This document shows, one piece after another, positions 11,801-23,800 of a stretch of DNA of 64,000 nucleotides. This stretch comes from Paragonimus westermani. Its lineage: Eukaryota; Platyhelminthes; Trematoda; Plagiorchiida; Troglotrematidae. The position numbers and the translations under genes were made by a program. Location of the stretch: assembly GCA_008508345.1 (NCBI GenBank), contig QNGE01000106.1, positions 141,079 to 205,078 on the forward strand, written 5' to 3'. The notes beneath the pieces are model-generated. The model ran no database searches. It saw only the letters and a list, made by a program, of their open reading frames with translations, and was not told the origin of the DNA. Every line of letters begins with the position of its first letter. Positions within the stretch are counted from its first letter, which is position 1.

Positions 11801-14800
11801 CTGCTACTTTTGATGAATCTGAAGGTCAAGCCGGTTGGATTGAAGGGTTGGCGATTCTGGTCGCCGTAGTTGTAGTCGTTCTTGTTGTGGCTATGAATGA
11901 CTATCAGAAAGAAAAACAATTCCGGGGATTACAAAGCAAGATTGAAGCAGAACACACCTTCTTTGTAATTCGCAAAGGAGACACTAAACAAATCCCAGTG
12001 CAAGATATCCTTGTTGGCGATATTTGCCAAGTTAAATATGGTAAGTCTCGTTAACTGTTGTCTGTTGCTCATGCACACCAATCGTGTTTTGTTCAGCATA
12101 TAAACTGCGACGGAATGAGTGAGGCTGACACTTAAGGAAACCACGGCCTCCTCGCAATGCTTTCCATAGTAATTCAGCCAATGATCATTATTTGTAGTCC
12201 TTGGCTGCGTTTTCACTCTGTGGTTATCCAACATGACTATCCACCATTGACCTTAAGCTGTGCGCTCAATCCACATACACTCTGGTCACTAGGGTTGCGC
12301 TAACGTTCATTCATTCACGCGGGGTTAGATAGGTTTATCGCGCGAGTTTGTTAATCGAAACGTGCGCCCAAGTTCAGTATTGGCACACCTACACGTGTTC
12401 AACATACGCGCTTCGATCGGTCAACCTACTCCACAAAACGAATGTAGTGAATCTTGTGGTCTGGTTCCGTGTGGGTCTGTTGGACAGCCAGTGCTGTCTG
12501 ACGATGAGGAGGCAACGTTAAATCTGTTACATGAATTACGGTATTTCTGGTGCTGCACTATCCATTCCACTTACAGACGCGTTTATTGTATGCGATTATA
12601 GTAGGTTCTGTCACTGAAGCTGCCGGAATCACTTAACTGATATCACTTGTGGTTTGAGTTCGAATGGTGACAACCAATCTCAGGTTGTCACTTTCTCTTA
12701 ACTACGGTCAGAACGGACTGTAAAGGGAGTGAATTGGGAAAACAAATCGATACGAGGTCAACCGGCGATTCGCAGAAGGCTAGGACCAATCACTGTGGAC
12801 ACCGCGAGCAGACTGGCACGTCAGCGCGATCACCAGTCCGGATAGCGCGTTACTTTAGCGTCCGATCTTGTTATAACGAGCATCGGGGTAAAACATGTTG
12901 TTCAAATGCGACACGAGTTAAAACAAACGAGCTATATTAGCGGAGCTGAGCCAACCGATAAGAGAACCAATTGTAACTCTTCACTTTACGAATGCCTCTT
13001 GTCTATAACATAACCACTAGAAACTCTGAACTGAGATTCGCTTTGTGTCAGAAGTCCTGCTTTTGATTTCGTTCCGGAAGATAGCGGCTTTTCCAAACGG
13101 ACCAAGATTCAAATGGTGGGTCACCTTTATTAGTGCTCATTCACATCTGAAACTGCACTCTGTCATGACTGATTTCGTTCTCGGCTGACCCGTCAAGTAG
13201 AGGTGACTATACAGACGTGAGAGTCATCGTGCAAACACCCGGTGATTTTATCCAATTAGTTATGGCTCTGTTTGGCATTGTCTGTTTTAGGACCATCAGA
13301 TTCTTTATGGCTACTTTAGAACATTTGGTAGTTTTAATGGAGGCTCAGCCGAATTCCTCAATCCGTCTGACACTAGTTTCTGACCATGACTGGGTCTCAA
13401 TTAACATCTATCGCTGGTTCTCTTTTTGCGTTCTGAGTGCTGGTTGTTACTGGTTATCAGTTCGCATCCCAAACGAATTACCGTTGGTTACAGCGGGGTG
13501 CGCACATGCTTCAGTAAGGTTCGACGTCGGTTCTCCTTCCGTTGTTTATGGCTCGGGGTTTCTCTTTCCTAGACTCCTATGGGTGATGAAAGCAACACTG
13601 GAGATCATACTAAGGTTAGGCCGATGTCTGCGAGTGGATTAGATAAGGAATGCTTGCCCGATTAGTCAACCACTGTAACTTGTACTAAGAGGGTTACTGT
13701 TTGGAACTTTACACTCGATTTTTCTATGCACTGACTACTCACCACTGGCACCTGACAGTGTTCTTCACAGTGGGTCACATCTATCCCTCGTACCGTTTAA
13801 GCATTTTCCGACTTCTGTAACCCACTGGCTTCTATTGGCCCGACTCCATTAGTGAGCGTGAAGTAAGCTCTTGCGTAGTGTTTTAAGTCCAGTACGAAAT
13901 TTCCATTGCATCCACTCTCCGACCCACTTCTTTCGTTCTGTTCGCCTATTTTTAACACTGAATGTATATCTGATAACGCCTGTCGACAGACTCACCTTTC
14001 ATAGTGGAGTAGAGCACTACCAGCGAACCCTACCCAAAGACATTTTAAAGTGGCGGCAAGTCACCAGGAAGCGTTGTTGAAACATGTTGATGCGAAAGTG
14101 GTAGCACATCAATGGAAGCACATCAAAGATTCAGTATTCTATCTGGTCTACGTTGGCCATAATCAGATTCGGTGTTGGCTTTGGGCCTGAGAATCCAGGT
14201 TATCGTCCGGGACAGGTTAAAACACTGCTTGCCAAGGAGCTCAATGGGATCTCATTGATTCATGTAAAAAAAACTACAGATTACGAACCCAAACCGCGAA
14301 CGCATGATTGCTGAGTGTGTGGTACACTTAGGACAGTTTTGTCGTCATTGTGAGGGGCTTTGAAGCACAGTACGGTGACTGGTGTTTGAAAGTCAGCAGT
14401 GATCTGTGCAACACCTGACTTACTGTCAGCAAAGATACCGGATCTATATGTGAATATCCGCTTACCAATCGACGAAGGTGCTCTTTTCGTAAACGTTAAT
14501 CCTTCCGCGTTGCCGATTGTGACGCACCGTTCGCCAACTTTTTCAGACCATATACAATCAATTTTAGTTGAAACATACCCCGTCTCTCTGTGTGTTTACC
14601 TGCAACAGCGGCTAAAACTGTAAATTACATGTGAGACAGATACCGTTGGAATGCACTTCTCGACTGCTGACAGCCGTAATTTTTTTGTTGTAGGCAGCGT
14701 GATCAATTCTAAGGTGTAGTGGGTCTTCTTAACGGTCGTATTAAATCACTGGTTTTTCTCTGCTCTATGACTAACTGAAATACATCACTCGGCATAGTGT

Positions 14801-17800
14801 TACTAATTCTGTGTGGTTTATGAAGGTCTTTTATTTATTTATTCTTGATTTTTTACGGATGTAGATGACTCTTGCTCAATGGAAATTGCTTTCATCAAAA
14901 CCTATTTGTATACAGTTGTGACACTCTTGGGGTTCAAGTGCTGTGCTGTATTCTCCAAGTTGGTTTGGGATAAACCGAGCACCTAATTTCTCCTGTCTCC
15001 TTACACGCCAGTTGAACATGTAGAAGAGACAAACAGTTCTTTTAATTCACTTTGGGCTGACAGTAAAGTGGACAGAAAGCAGTGTGTTTAGTCCATTGCG
15101 AGTTTGCTCGTCATTGTTAGCTTTCAGTAGGACGCCTCTGGCATCGGTTATAAAGTGCCCGTCACAGCTGTGTTCTTGAAAAGTTGAAAAACATGAAAAG
15201 TATCATTCCCGTTCCGGTTCCTCTCCCTGATACACATTTGAAGTTACATTGGCGATAGAGTACACACAGTAGGGACATGTATGTTCTGGTGTAAGTAGCT
15301 TCTCGATGTATACCCGCTTGAGGAATCGGTCATCAATAAACGAGATTTTCAGACAAACCGACTTTCTCGGTATGGTTATTTCATTTACTCTGTTCGTTCG
15401 ACACTTAATGCCGTCAACTAAAGCACAGTATGGTCGTATTCTTTCAAAGTGGAACAAAGGCCTGCTATTCACTCCCGGGATTTTATCTCGGATACAGATC
15501 CGGTGGATTCCACTATACGGCGTATGTGTAACACCTCTTGATTTATAATCATCAAAATTATGAATTACGCCTGGACGCCAGTACAAATGGAAGTCGTAGT
15601 AAACAAAACTCTAAACCATTAAGTGGCACGTGACCACATACCGGTACGTCGTTACTTTCGATTGCGCATATCTGATCAGAGTCATCCTGTTCTTTTAGGT
15701 TCAGCCTAGAAACACATGACGTCTTCTAAAACAAGAGTTTTATTTCTCGAACTCAAGCCTTGCATTAGCCACTTGATTACAGCTTGCAACCTAGACCGGG
15801 CTGCATGTGTAATCCACCATATACATGGCAATTAATGTTGTCTGTTAGAACTACTCCATTTGTTTTATTCCGACTTAGAATAATATTCAGTTAACTTTGC
15901 AACTCCATACCAGGTTCTGTATACTGCGGTAGAACAGTTTGATTACTCTGACCAGATAGGGCACATTTTATCCGACCGCTCAAAGTTCTAAAGGTTGGAA
16001 ACAGATAGAAGTTCTATAGAACTATGGCTTGTCATTCGGAAGTTTATTTTCCTGTCAGCAGATCCCATACCTGTTGAACCTGTTCCTTAGTCGATTATCT
16101 CTTTTACTTACGCAGCGTTCTCATCACAAAAGTACAATGCAGTAGCCACACTGGTGATCAAAACCAGACGGTCGTAGAAGGTTGTCCGCACTCCTGACAG
16201 CCATACGAAAGCTTGCATAGACTGATACTTTGCACTCTCTCTTCTTCGATAGTGAACTGATGTCATGCTGGTGTCACAGGCGATGGAGTTTTTGGTTTGT
16301 GGAACCGGTGATAGTTCTCTTCGTGCTTGAAATTAACTAATGTTGACTTTCGACACTTTTCGTCAGCAGTTTCAGTGCATTCAGCCTGGTAGCCTTGTTA
16401 TTAACCTTACTCTCTGCAAAGTTAGATATCCATCTAGGAGTATTGACTATTGTTTACATTGTAGAGTTTGACTCAGTCCTGTCAATGATAATTTTTTCCT
16501 AGTTGTGCCTAAATTTAACGTGTCTGCGTGTATACTGCTGTAAATCTACTTAAGTCCGTCATTATCCTGTTTGTCACCGTCCGTCTGACAATATTCAATT
16601 TGGACCACTGGCTTGTTTTTCGACTCACTGCTGTTTACAAAACAGTGTGCCAATTAGCATTCAACAGCAAAACGTTTGAAGTGGCGATTGTTACTCAGGT
16701 TGTTTTTATTTTTGTAGCTTGTACGGTCCTCCAACGGGTTGCTGATGACACCCGTTGTCTTTTTCTTGCGGATAGAACGAATAATGGAAATTTTATGCAC
16801 ATCGAGTCCAAACATTCTGTATGTGAATTCTAAGTAGACATGACCTGCGCCACTTCAATTACCAACGCTCTGTGCACCGCTCAGGACACAAGTTCCTCGG
16901 CAGCATTTCCATGTCTGTGATCGTTAGATGCACACAGTTATTGATCACTTTCGAAATAACCTGTCAGCAACTCGGGTTTACGCGCGCATTAGTGATTTGC
17001 ATACCGATTGACCTGTATTTCCAATGAACTGCATTTCATCGTGCCTGTTTTAGTTGTAGACACACCCTCATGTTTTAACGGAATGTTTTGTTGAATCAAT
17101 AGCACAGCGCATTTATTGTTAGTTTGACTAGATGTTAATGTCTTCGCTTTTCCCGCCGCTTTTCCCCTAATCACATAGGGACGTAAAGAAGGCATAGTGT
17201 GGAGTGTTAATGTATCGTTTGCTGCAAGTGACAAGCTGCAGAAACTCAGCAATTCCCACATTTAAGCACATGCGATCCTTAGGTCAACGAGTCCGAAATA
17301 GTTTTTATAGTCTTTAAACCATGCTGACATATTTAACTGTCCAGGAAGATGATTGATTGCTTTTGGGTCCTGTGGTTTCATGTTGGCTGCCAAGAAGTGT
17401 AAACTGAAGGGTTGATCTCTCTCATGGTCACTGTTTTGGGAAATCTTCACAAAGTAAACTGTTGAGTTGGCCCTCTACTGACAGCCTGGTACGTTCTGAG
17501 ATCATATCACACAGCAGCTCGTTTCTCCTTCCATAGCTCGTACTTCATGGCTTATTGTCGGAATTTTGTCAGTCATATTTGGACATTGTTTTTTGCTTCC
17601 ATCTCTGTTCACTTTGCTACATCGGATAACATTAGTGTTGGATGGATAACGTCACTGCCGGGATTGGCTTGTTGAATTCAAAAATTTGGTTGCTTCCTGT
17701 TGCTTCTGATCACTAACTTGAATTACCATTGGTTATTTCTTGTTCCATTTGAACTTTGATCCGAAGCCCGATTGGCTAATTCTCACAGCTCTTGATCCTT

Positions 17801-20800
17801 GGACCGGGGGTTTAATTGGCCGCTTCCTGTTGCTGTTGAACCTTTACCTCAAATATAGTTGGTTGGTTCTTGTCTTTAGACGGCGTAGCTTACTTCTTCG
17901 TTTTGTGAATTCGGTGCGATTGACTGTGCACTGTCCTGCTTTGAGCACTGGTCCGATCCATTTAAGCTGCTCTGTTCAAGTTTGTGGGCATTTAGGCCTG
18001 ATGGCGTTTACGTCCCCTCAGATCTTTGGTTCGCATTAGTTCGTAAATATCGTCCGATTCGATATACTTGCTTACTGATCCAGTTGATGCTTACCGGTTT
18101 TCGAGAAATTTTCCTGCGTGTCTGGTATTTGCCTGAATAAGCACTTCTGTGGTGCCCAGGTTGAAGGTGTGCCCAGTTTGATTCTCGTGAACGGAGATCG
18201 AAGAAAATTGGTCATTTCTCTTGACGACGAATTCGTGTTGATGATTTCTGTCCGATTTGGCCGATTTAATGTTGTCCGCAGTCGTTGCACGGGATTTTGT
18301 TCATACCGGTTTTTCTACCAGCGGGTTCAATTTGTTTCTTTTGCTTCGATATTATTCGTCTTAATGTTACTGTTGGTTTATGTGCTAGCCTGATGCCCTA
18401 TGGTCTCAGGAGTTTTGTAGTCATTCCTGATACGGTTTTTAATGTATGGAAGCACAATCCGTTTGATTGGTGGTTCTGTAGAGTTTGAATCTCTGTTCTT
18501 CTGTAGCAAACTAAACTTACTATTACCAATATATAGTTTCAATCCGTGCTGCGCGCGGTGTACGTATTCGAAACCAAGTTAGGCTTGTGAATGATATCGA
18601 AAATGTTTTGACCGGATCGATGCGGTGCTCAAGCCTGACAGTGGGAAAGGCCAGAATATGATGCGGTACCCATCAAAGTCCTCCTTCGTCAATTTCCCGA
18701 TCATAACTATTGATTAGAATGTTTCCTGGTTGTCTGCTGCCTGATGATTGAAAAACGATTTTTTTGTTTTCTGATTTAGGCGACTTGCTGCCGGCTGATG
18801 GTATTATTATACAATGCAATGATTTGAAAGTGGACGAGAGTTCTTTGACAGGGGAGTCGGATCAAGTGCGTAAGAGTGAGAACAAGGACCCTCTGCTCCT
18901 TTCTGGTGAGTTCCACTTCCATCTTTTGTGGTTTTGCAACTTTTTGGATTTGCTTTGCGACCGGTCGCCTTTTTGTTTAGCCTTATCAAGCAGAAATGGT
19001 CTGAACGAGGTCACTGAGATGCGGATAAGAGTTTCAGAGGTAACCCTGGCATCGAACCTCCATCGATGCCATTCCGGTAGTTAAAGCCTGACTTTATACT
19101 CTTTGTTCTGCAGAAATACACGGCGTACGTTTCTAACTGTCTTGGACCTGGAATATTCTTGAATCCTGAGTGCGACACAGCAGTTTGTTCTAGATGACTT
19201 TGGATGTCACCCTGTAGTCCTAAAGTTTGAACACGGGTCTTTCGAACTCTGCGGTTCAGATTAAAACCACCTGATGACACCAAGACATAACTTTCTGCCT
19301 TCGCTTTTTCCAGCTTAAGGTTGGTTTAGCCGTTCTGCACCTCGGGTGTGCGCTGTCCGCTCTCGTTCATGTGACATACAACACAGCCACTAGTTTACTG
19401 GTTCTCCTTTTGCCTCTTACACATCCTCCATGAGGGAGCTTGACAGTTGTTTCTTCACCCTTCTTTAGGTGTTCATGTTGTGGCCGATGATATAGTTTCC
19501 CATTTTAATGTTCACCGATCTCCTTCTTTCTGGAATTATCCATCTTCTGCCGTTCTGTCTGAGTCGTATTTGTTCCGCATTGTACTCATGATCGGTTGAA
19601 GGTTTGTTTAATTTATGATCATGATAGTCGTCGTATGCTTTCTGAACCCTACCCAACTTATACTTGTAGAGCATTATGTACATATCCGCACTTTCTCGGT
19701 GTCGTGTTTTGCTAGATTATTACGCCAGAGTGTAGTCGACTCGAATTTCGAAACTGCTGTGTTGTTTTTGCATTCAGTTGAACTTTCCCGGTTCGTTCTT
19801 TCTGAAAGCTGTTCCAATAATCAAGTTTTTCCCTCCTACTAGGACTCAGCAGTATTGCGCGGCTTTTCCCAAGTCAGCATTTGAACACAGGTTCACGCGC
19901 TTGTGAGACACATGTGTTGGCAACTGTGCTATTTACCTGGGCTGGGCACGACCGAGTTATCACTTCTAAACTATTAGCCTTAATCGTGCGTGCGGAATGT
20001 TCAGGCCGCTTGAAACTCCCGAACAGAGGCACAGTGGATGTCTGCTATTTGAATCAATCATCACTTCTCAATAAACTCGAAGTTACTGTATTTGTCAAAT
20101 CCGCTGGACAACACTTTCAATCCGAGTGCCGAACGAAGAATTGAGACTCGCACGTAGTCCGGCCGTATTCAGTGTGACAGGGGTTAGCATGCTCGCCTCA
20201 CTTGCAAGTGAATTCGAATTCAGCTCCCGATGAAGACAAGGACAGATAAATATCATTGATAGACTCCACTATAGAGACGAAACACGTGTTCAGTGCTACT
20301 GCTCGGAAAAGATCGACTGAAGTATCTGCTTGAGTACAAAGGCTACGACCAACTATTAGTGATATTTAACTTGATATCGACCATATTCTCTAGTCATCAG
20401 TACTATTGTTCCGGGTGGTTTGGCAATCAGCTTTTCGTCTTCCATTTTTACGAAATCGGGTGTTTGTTTATTTCCAGGTGTGGGTTACCGGACTGTGTCA
20501 TGTAGCCAAACCTAATGGTTGTGCGCACCTGAATAACTTTCACGTTATCTACCACTCTTCAAACACTTGACTGCACAATGCTAGCCCTGATAAATGAACA
20601 GGACCATCAAACTCACTGATGTCTAATATTTGTCATTTCCCACCAGGGTTTCATTATATGTTAGTAATCGTTTGATTGCAATGGAGACTTTGAAGAATGG
20701 GGTTCAATCAGTTCAGATTTGTGGTCTCACTCGTGCTTTCAGTCAGACTGTATGAATGACGAGTAGATAAGTTTCAGGTGGGCTACTTCGTTAGAACCGA

Positions 20801-23800
20801 TCGATCGTTTGGGTATCTTTCCTAAAATAAGCTTCTTCTTTTGTGCTCATGATTGAGGACTTATATTGCTAAGTAGTTTGACAAGCTTCGTCGTAGTTTT
20901 CTGTGGTCAGTCCGCCTATTGTTTTTATCCCGGGAACAGACGGATGATATTCCTCTGAAAATGCCCACTGAATCGCTCAATGTTCACTTCTTAGACTATC
21001 AGACGAGTAGAAACCAAGTCAAACAAGCTCTTTTTCCTCTGGATTGCGCTTGTTTAGACTTCGGACAGCCAGCTAGCATGCCACCCTTTGTGTCATACTT
21101 GTTGTTTATAGACTAAAGACTTACACTGGAGCTGTTTTCCATCCGTTCGAAGTGACAACTGCCTGTCTCCTGTGTTTCAGCAGCAGGTCTTATGCAGATG
21201 CAATCACGTAATTTTCTGGTTGTAGAACCTTCACTATGTCTCACATAACCCCACTACCTCTTTCATACCAATGGTCTTTCTAACCTGCCTTCAAGAGCCG
21301 GCCCATGTATGCACTTACCACGTGTAAATTGGACGCAGTGCAACGATAGAACACCGCAAGCTAGTTTATCTGCTGCTTTTTCAAACCGCGTGTTTTATTT
21401 GCACAGCTGTCGGTTTGGCTGAGTAATTATATGTTGGATCCGTTGGTATCGTTGTTGATATCCATGTTTCATAAACTGTAGTTGAATAACACTTCACCTG
21501 GCGCTTTTGCTCAGCTTGGTAGTTTTTTTAGCATTCCATAATCCTCCAGTGAACCACGCCCGTGTGTATAGTGTTCTCGACCTTCTTCGACAACACATGG
21601 GAACCCGATGAGCCGCCGCTGTGAGGAAGTGTATGGTGTGATGGGCACCATTGGTTTTGTTCATCGGTTTGCGTTGGTTGATATGGTGATATGTCAGCAG
21701 ACCGACAAGTGTGCACGACCGTATGTCATGGTTACTTCATATCGTTTTTATCCTATTATCATCAAGTCTCTCATTTTCCAAAAAATTGTTCCCCTGAGCT
21801 TGCAGCTAAACCACGCTACAACCCGATAACCGGGAGAAACGTAATATTATTATTATTATTTTCATTGCCAATGATTTTCGGTTCCTCATGCTTTGTTGTT
21901 TGCTGTGGGAAAACGGTTGCGGCATCCGATTCGGATTAGCCTGTCACAGTGACCGAAGCAAAAGGACGCCTGCGCTTATCCATCACTGCAATTGGCTTGC
22001 GCTGCACCAATTGCAGCTCCACCAACACATCACATATCCAGTGTAAACCAGAAGGAATAAGACCGGGAGGTGTGCCAGTGGGGCCTTTGTGTCCAGCCGG
22101 CCAATGCTGGTTAGCCAATTGATTGGCTAATAAGGAAAGGAAACTGTTATCTCTCGGAAACTAAACAGAGAGAGGCTGCAATGACGAGATCTAACCTAAG
22201 GAGAAAGAAGCATTAAAGCATAGAAGTGCAGGTTAGTGCATCCCAGAAAAGATAAGAATGAAAAGCAACTTTCTCACTGAACTGTGAAAAGTCAGACAGA
22301 CCATTCATCATACAATACACCAACAAAGCCGAAGAAAAGAATCGATAGAAGACCACAGACACTCAATTTTCTGAAAAGAAGAGCGGATTAATTGTCAACG
22401 ACCAGGCCGTTGGCCGATGCAGTCGTTAACAGAAGTAGAATAAATATACTGATATGACCTACGTGAGCCTAACGTACTCGCCGCCTCTTCGCCGATGGGG
22501 TACCATGAGTACGTTCGTGACCTACTAGCCCCAAACGGCCAGCGCATTCGCGGCCGCACACATCGCAATGCCATAGAGTCACGTCACCGCGACTTATGGC
22601 ACCGATGGTTCCTTTGCATACCGCACGCTTCCGCTCGCGGCCGAGCAATAATTGTTCGTTGAACTTTCGGACGCCCGCCCGAACCGTATTCCTCCAGGCC
22701 GTCCGGTTTGACGCCAAATCTTCCCAACATTTAAAGTCAATGTTACAACGTGAAAGACTTACCTGCACAAAGTCCTGGTACCTCCGCCTCTGGTCATCGG
22801 GATTTTGCTTACCTGACTTCACTTGTCCTTACAGTAACTGCTTTGGGATACGGTCATCGCCCTTCCGACGGAGGTGACCGAGCCAACGCAGCTGATTCAG
22901 CATCAACATGGCTTCCATCCCGTCCATGTCCGCTCGCCGCATTACCTCAGTGTTCGGAATCATGTCCGACCACCGAATACCCAAGATGCGCCTCAGACAC
23001 CGAACATGGAAGCGGATCAAATAGCTCACGTTCCGCTGATACAGTGTCCACGTCTCACTGCCGAACAGCAGGATAGACAGCACCATTGAGCGGTAGACAC
23101 ACAGCTTCGTGGCCATCTGCAGGCTGTGATTCTTCCAGACACGCCTTTCAAGACGTCCGAAAGCAGCGCTAGCCTTTGCCACACGCGCTGTCAACTCGCG
23201 GTCCACGGACAGATCTGTCGACAAGTTGCTACCCAAGTAACAAAATTCCCCGCAGCCATTCACAGTGTCTCCAGTGATGTCAATTTGGGGTGGAGGTACA
23301 CAAGCAGCACCTCCACCAGGAGAAGGCAGTAAAAACACTGACACAGTCGACCACATTAACGTCTTGACATGGATGTAGACTTTTCGATCTGTTCATTGAC
23401 TTTCCGTCTGATACACAACACTGAGTACCTGTTCTGCTGGTCTTAAGGTTGTCCACAGACTCTGATTTCCCCCTCTATTCAAATGAGTAATTTCCAATTA
23501 CCCCCTCGACTACTTGCGTTGCTGCGGTTTACTCGGACCGACTTTAATATAAGTTGTCACATCTGCACTGTAGATGCGCGCAGCATTATTAAGGTCACAA
23601 CCAAGGGTGAACCACGGATAACCGAACAGTAGAGTATATCACAGTTATGTTTTGACTTCTCACTGTCCAAGGTATGCCCTCCAAAGTATACTGAAAGCAG
23701 CTGTTCACCAGTGTTAGGTCATACCTCGAATCTTGCTCATTACGAGACGGGCGGAAACTAAATTCTGTCTTGTGCAGGACTGAATACGAACTAATGGTGA

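Noticed and set aside
13217..13642. 141-codon plus-strand frame in intron 3
   Set aside because: Begins with GTG, no recognisable domain, no splice-site or PMCA fit; expected by chance in 64 kb.
15203..15586. 127-codon minus-strand frame in intron 3
   Set aside because: Begins with TTG, overlaps an open plus-strand frame of similar extent, and matches no family I know. Kept only as a note.
22596..23332. Plus-strand open frames over LINE copy A
   Set aside because: They are the antisense of the reverse-transcriptase frame, which is clearly on the minus strand.
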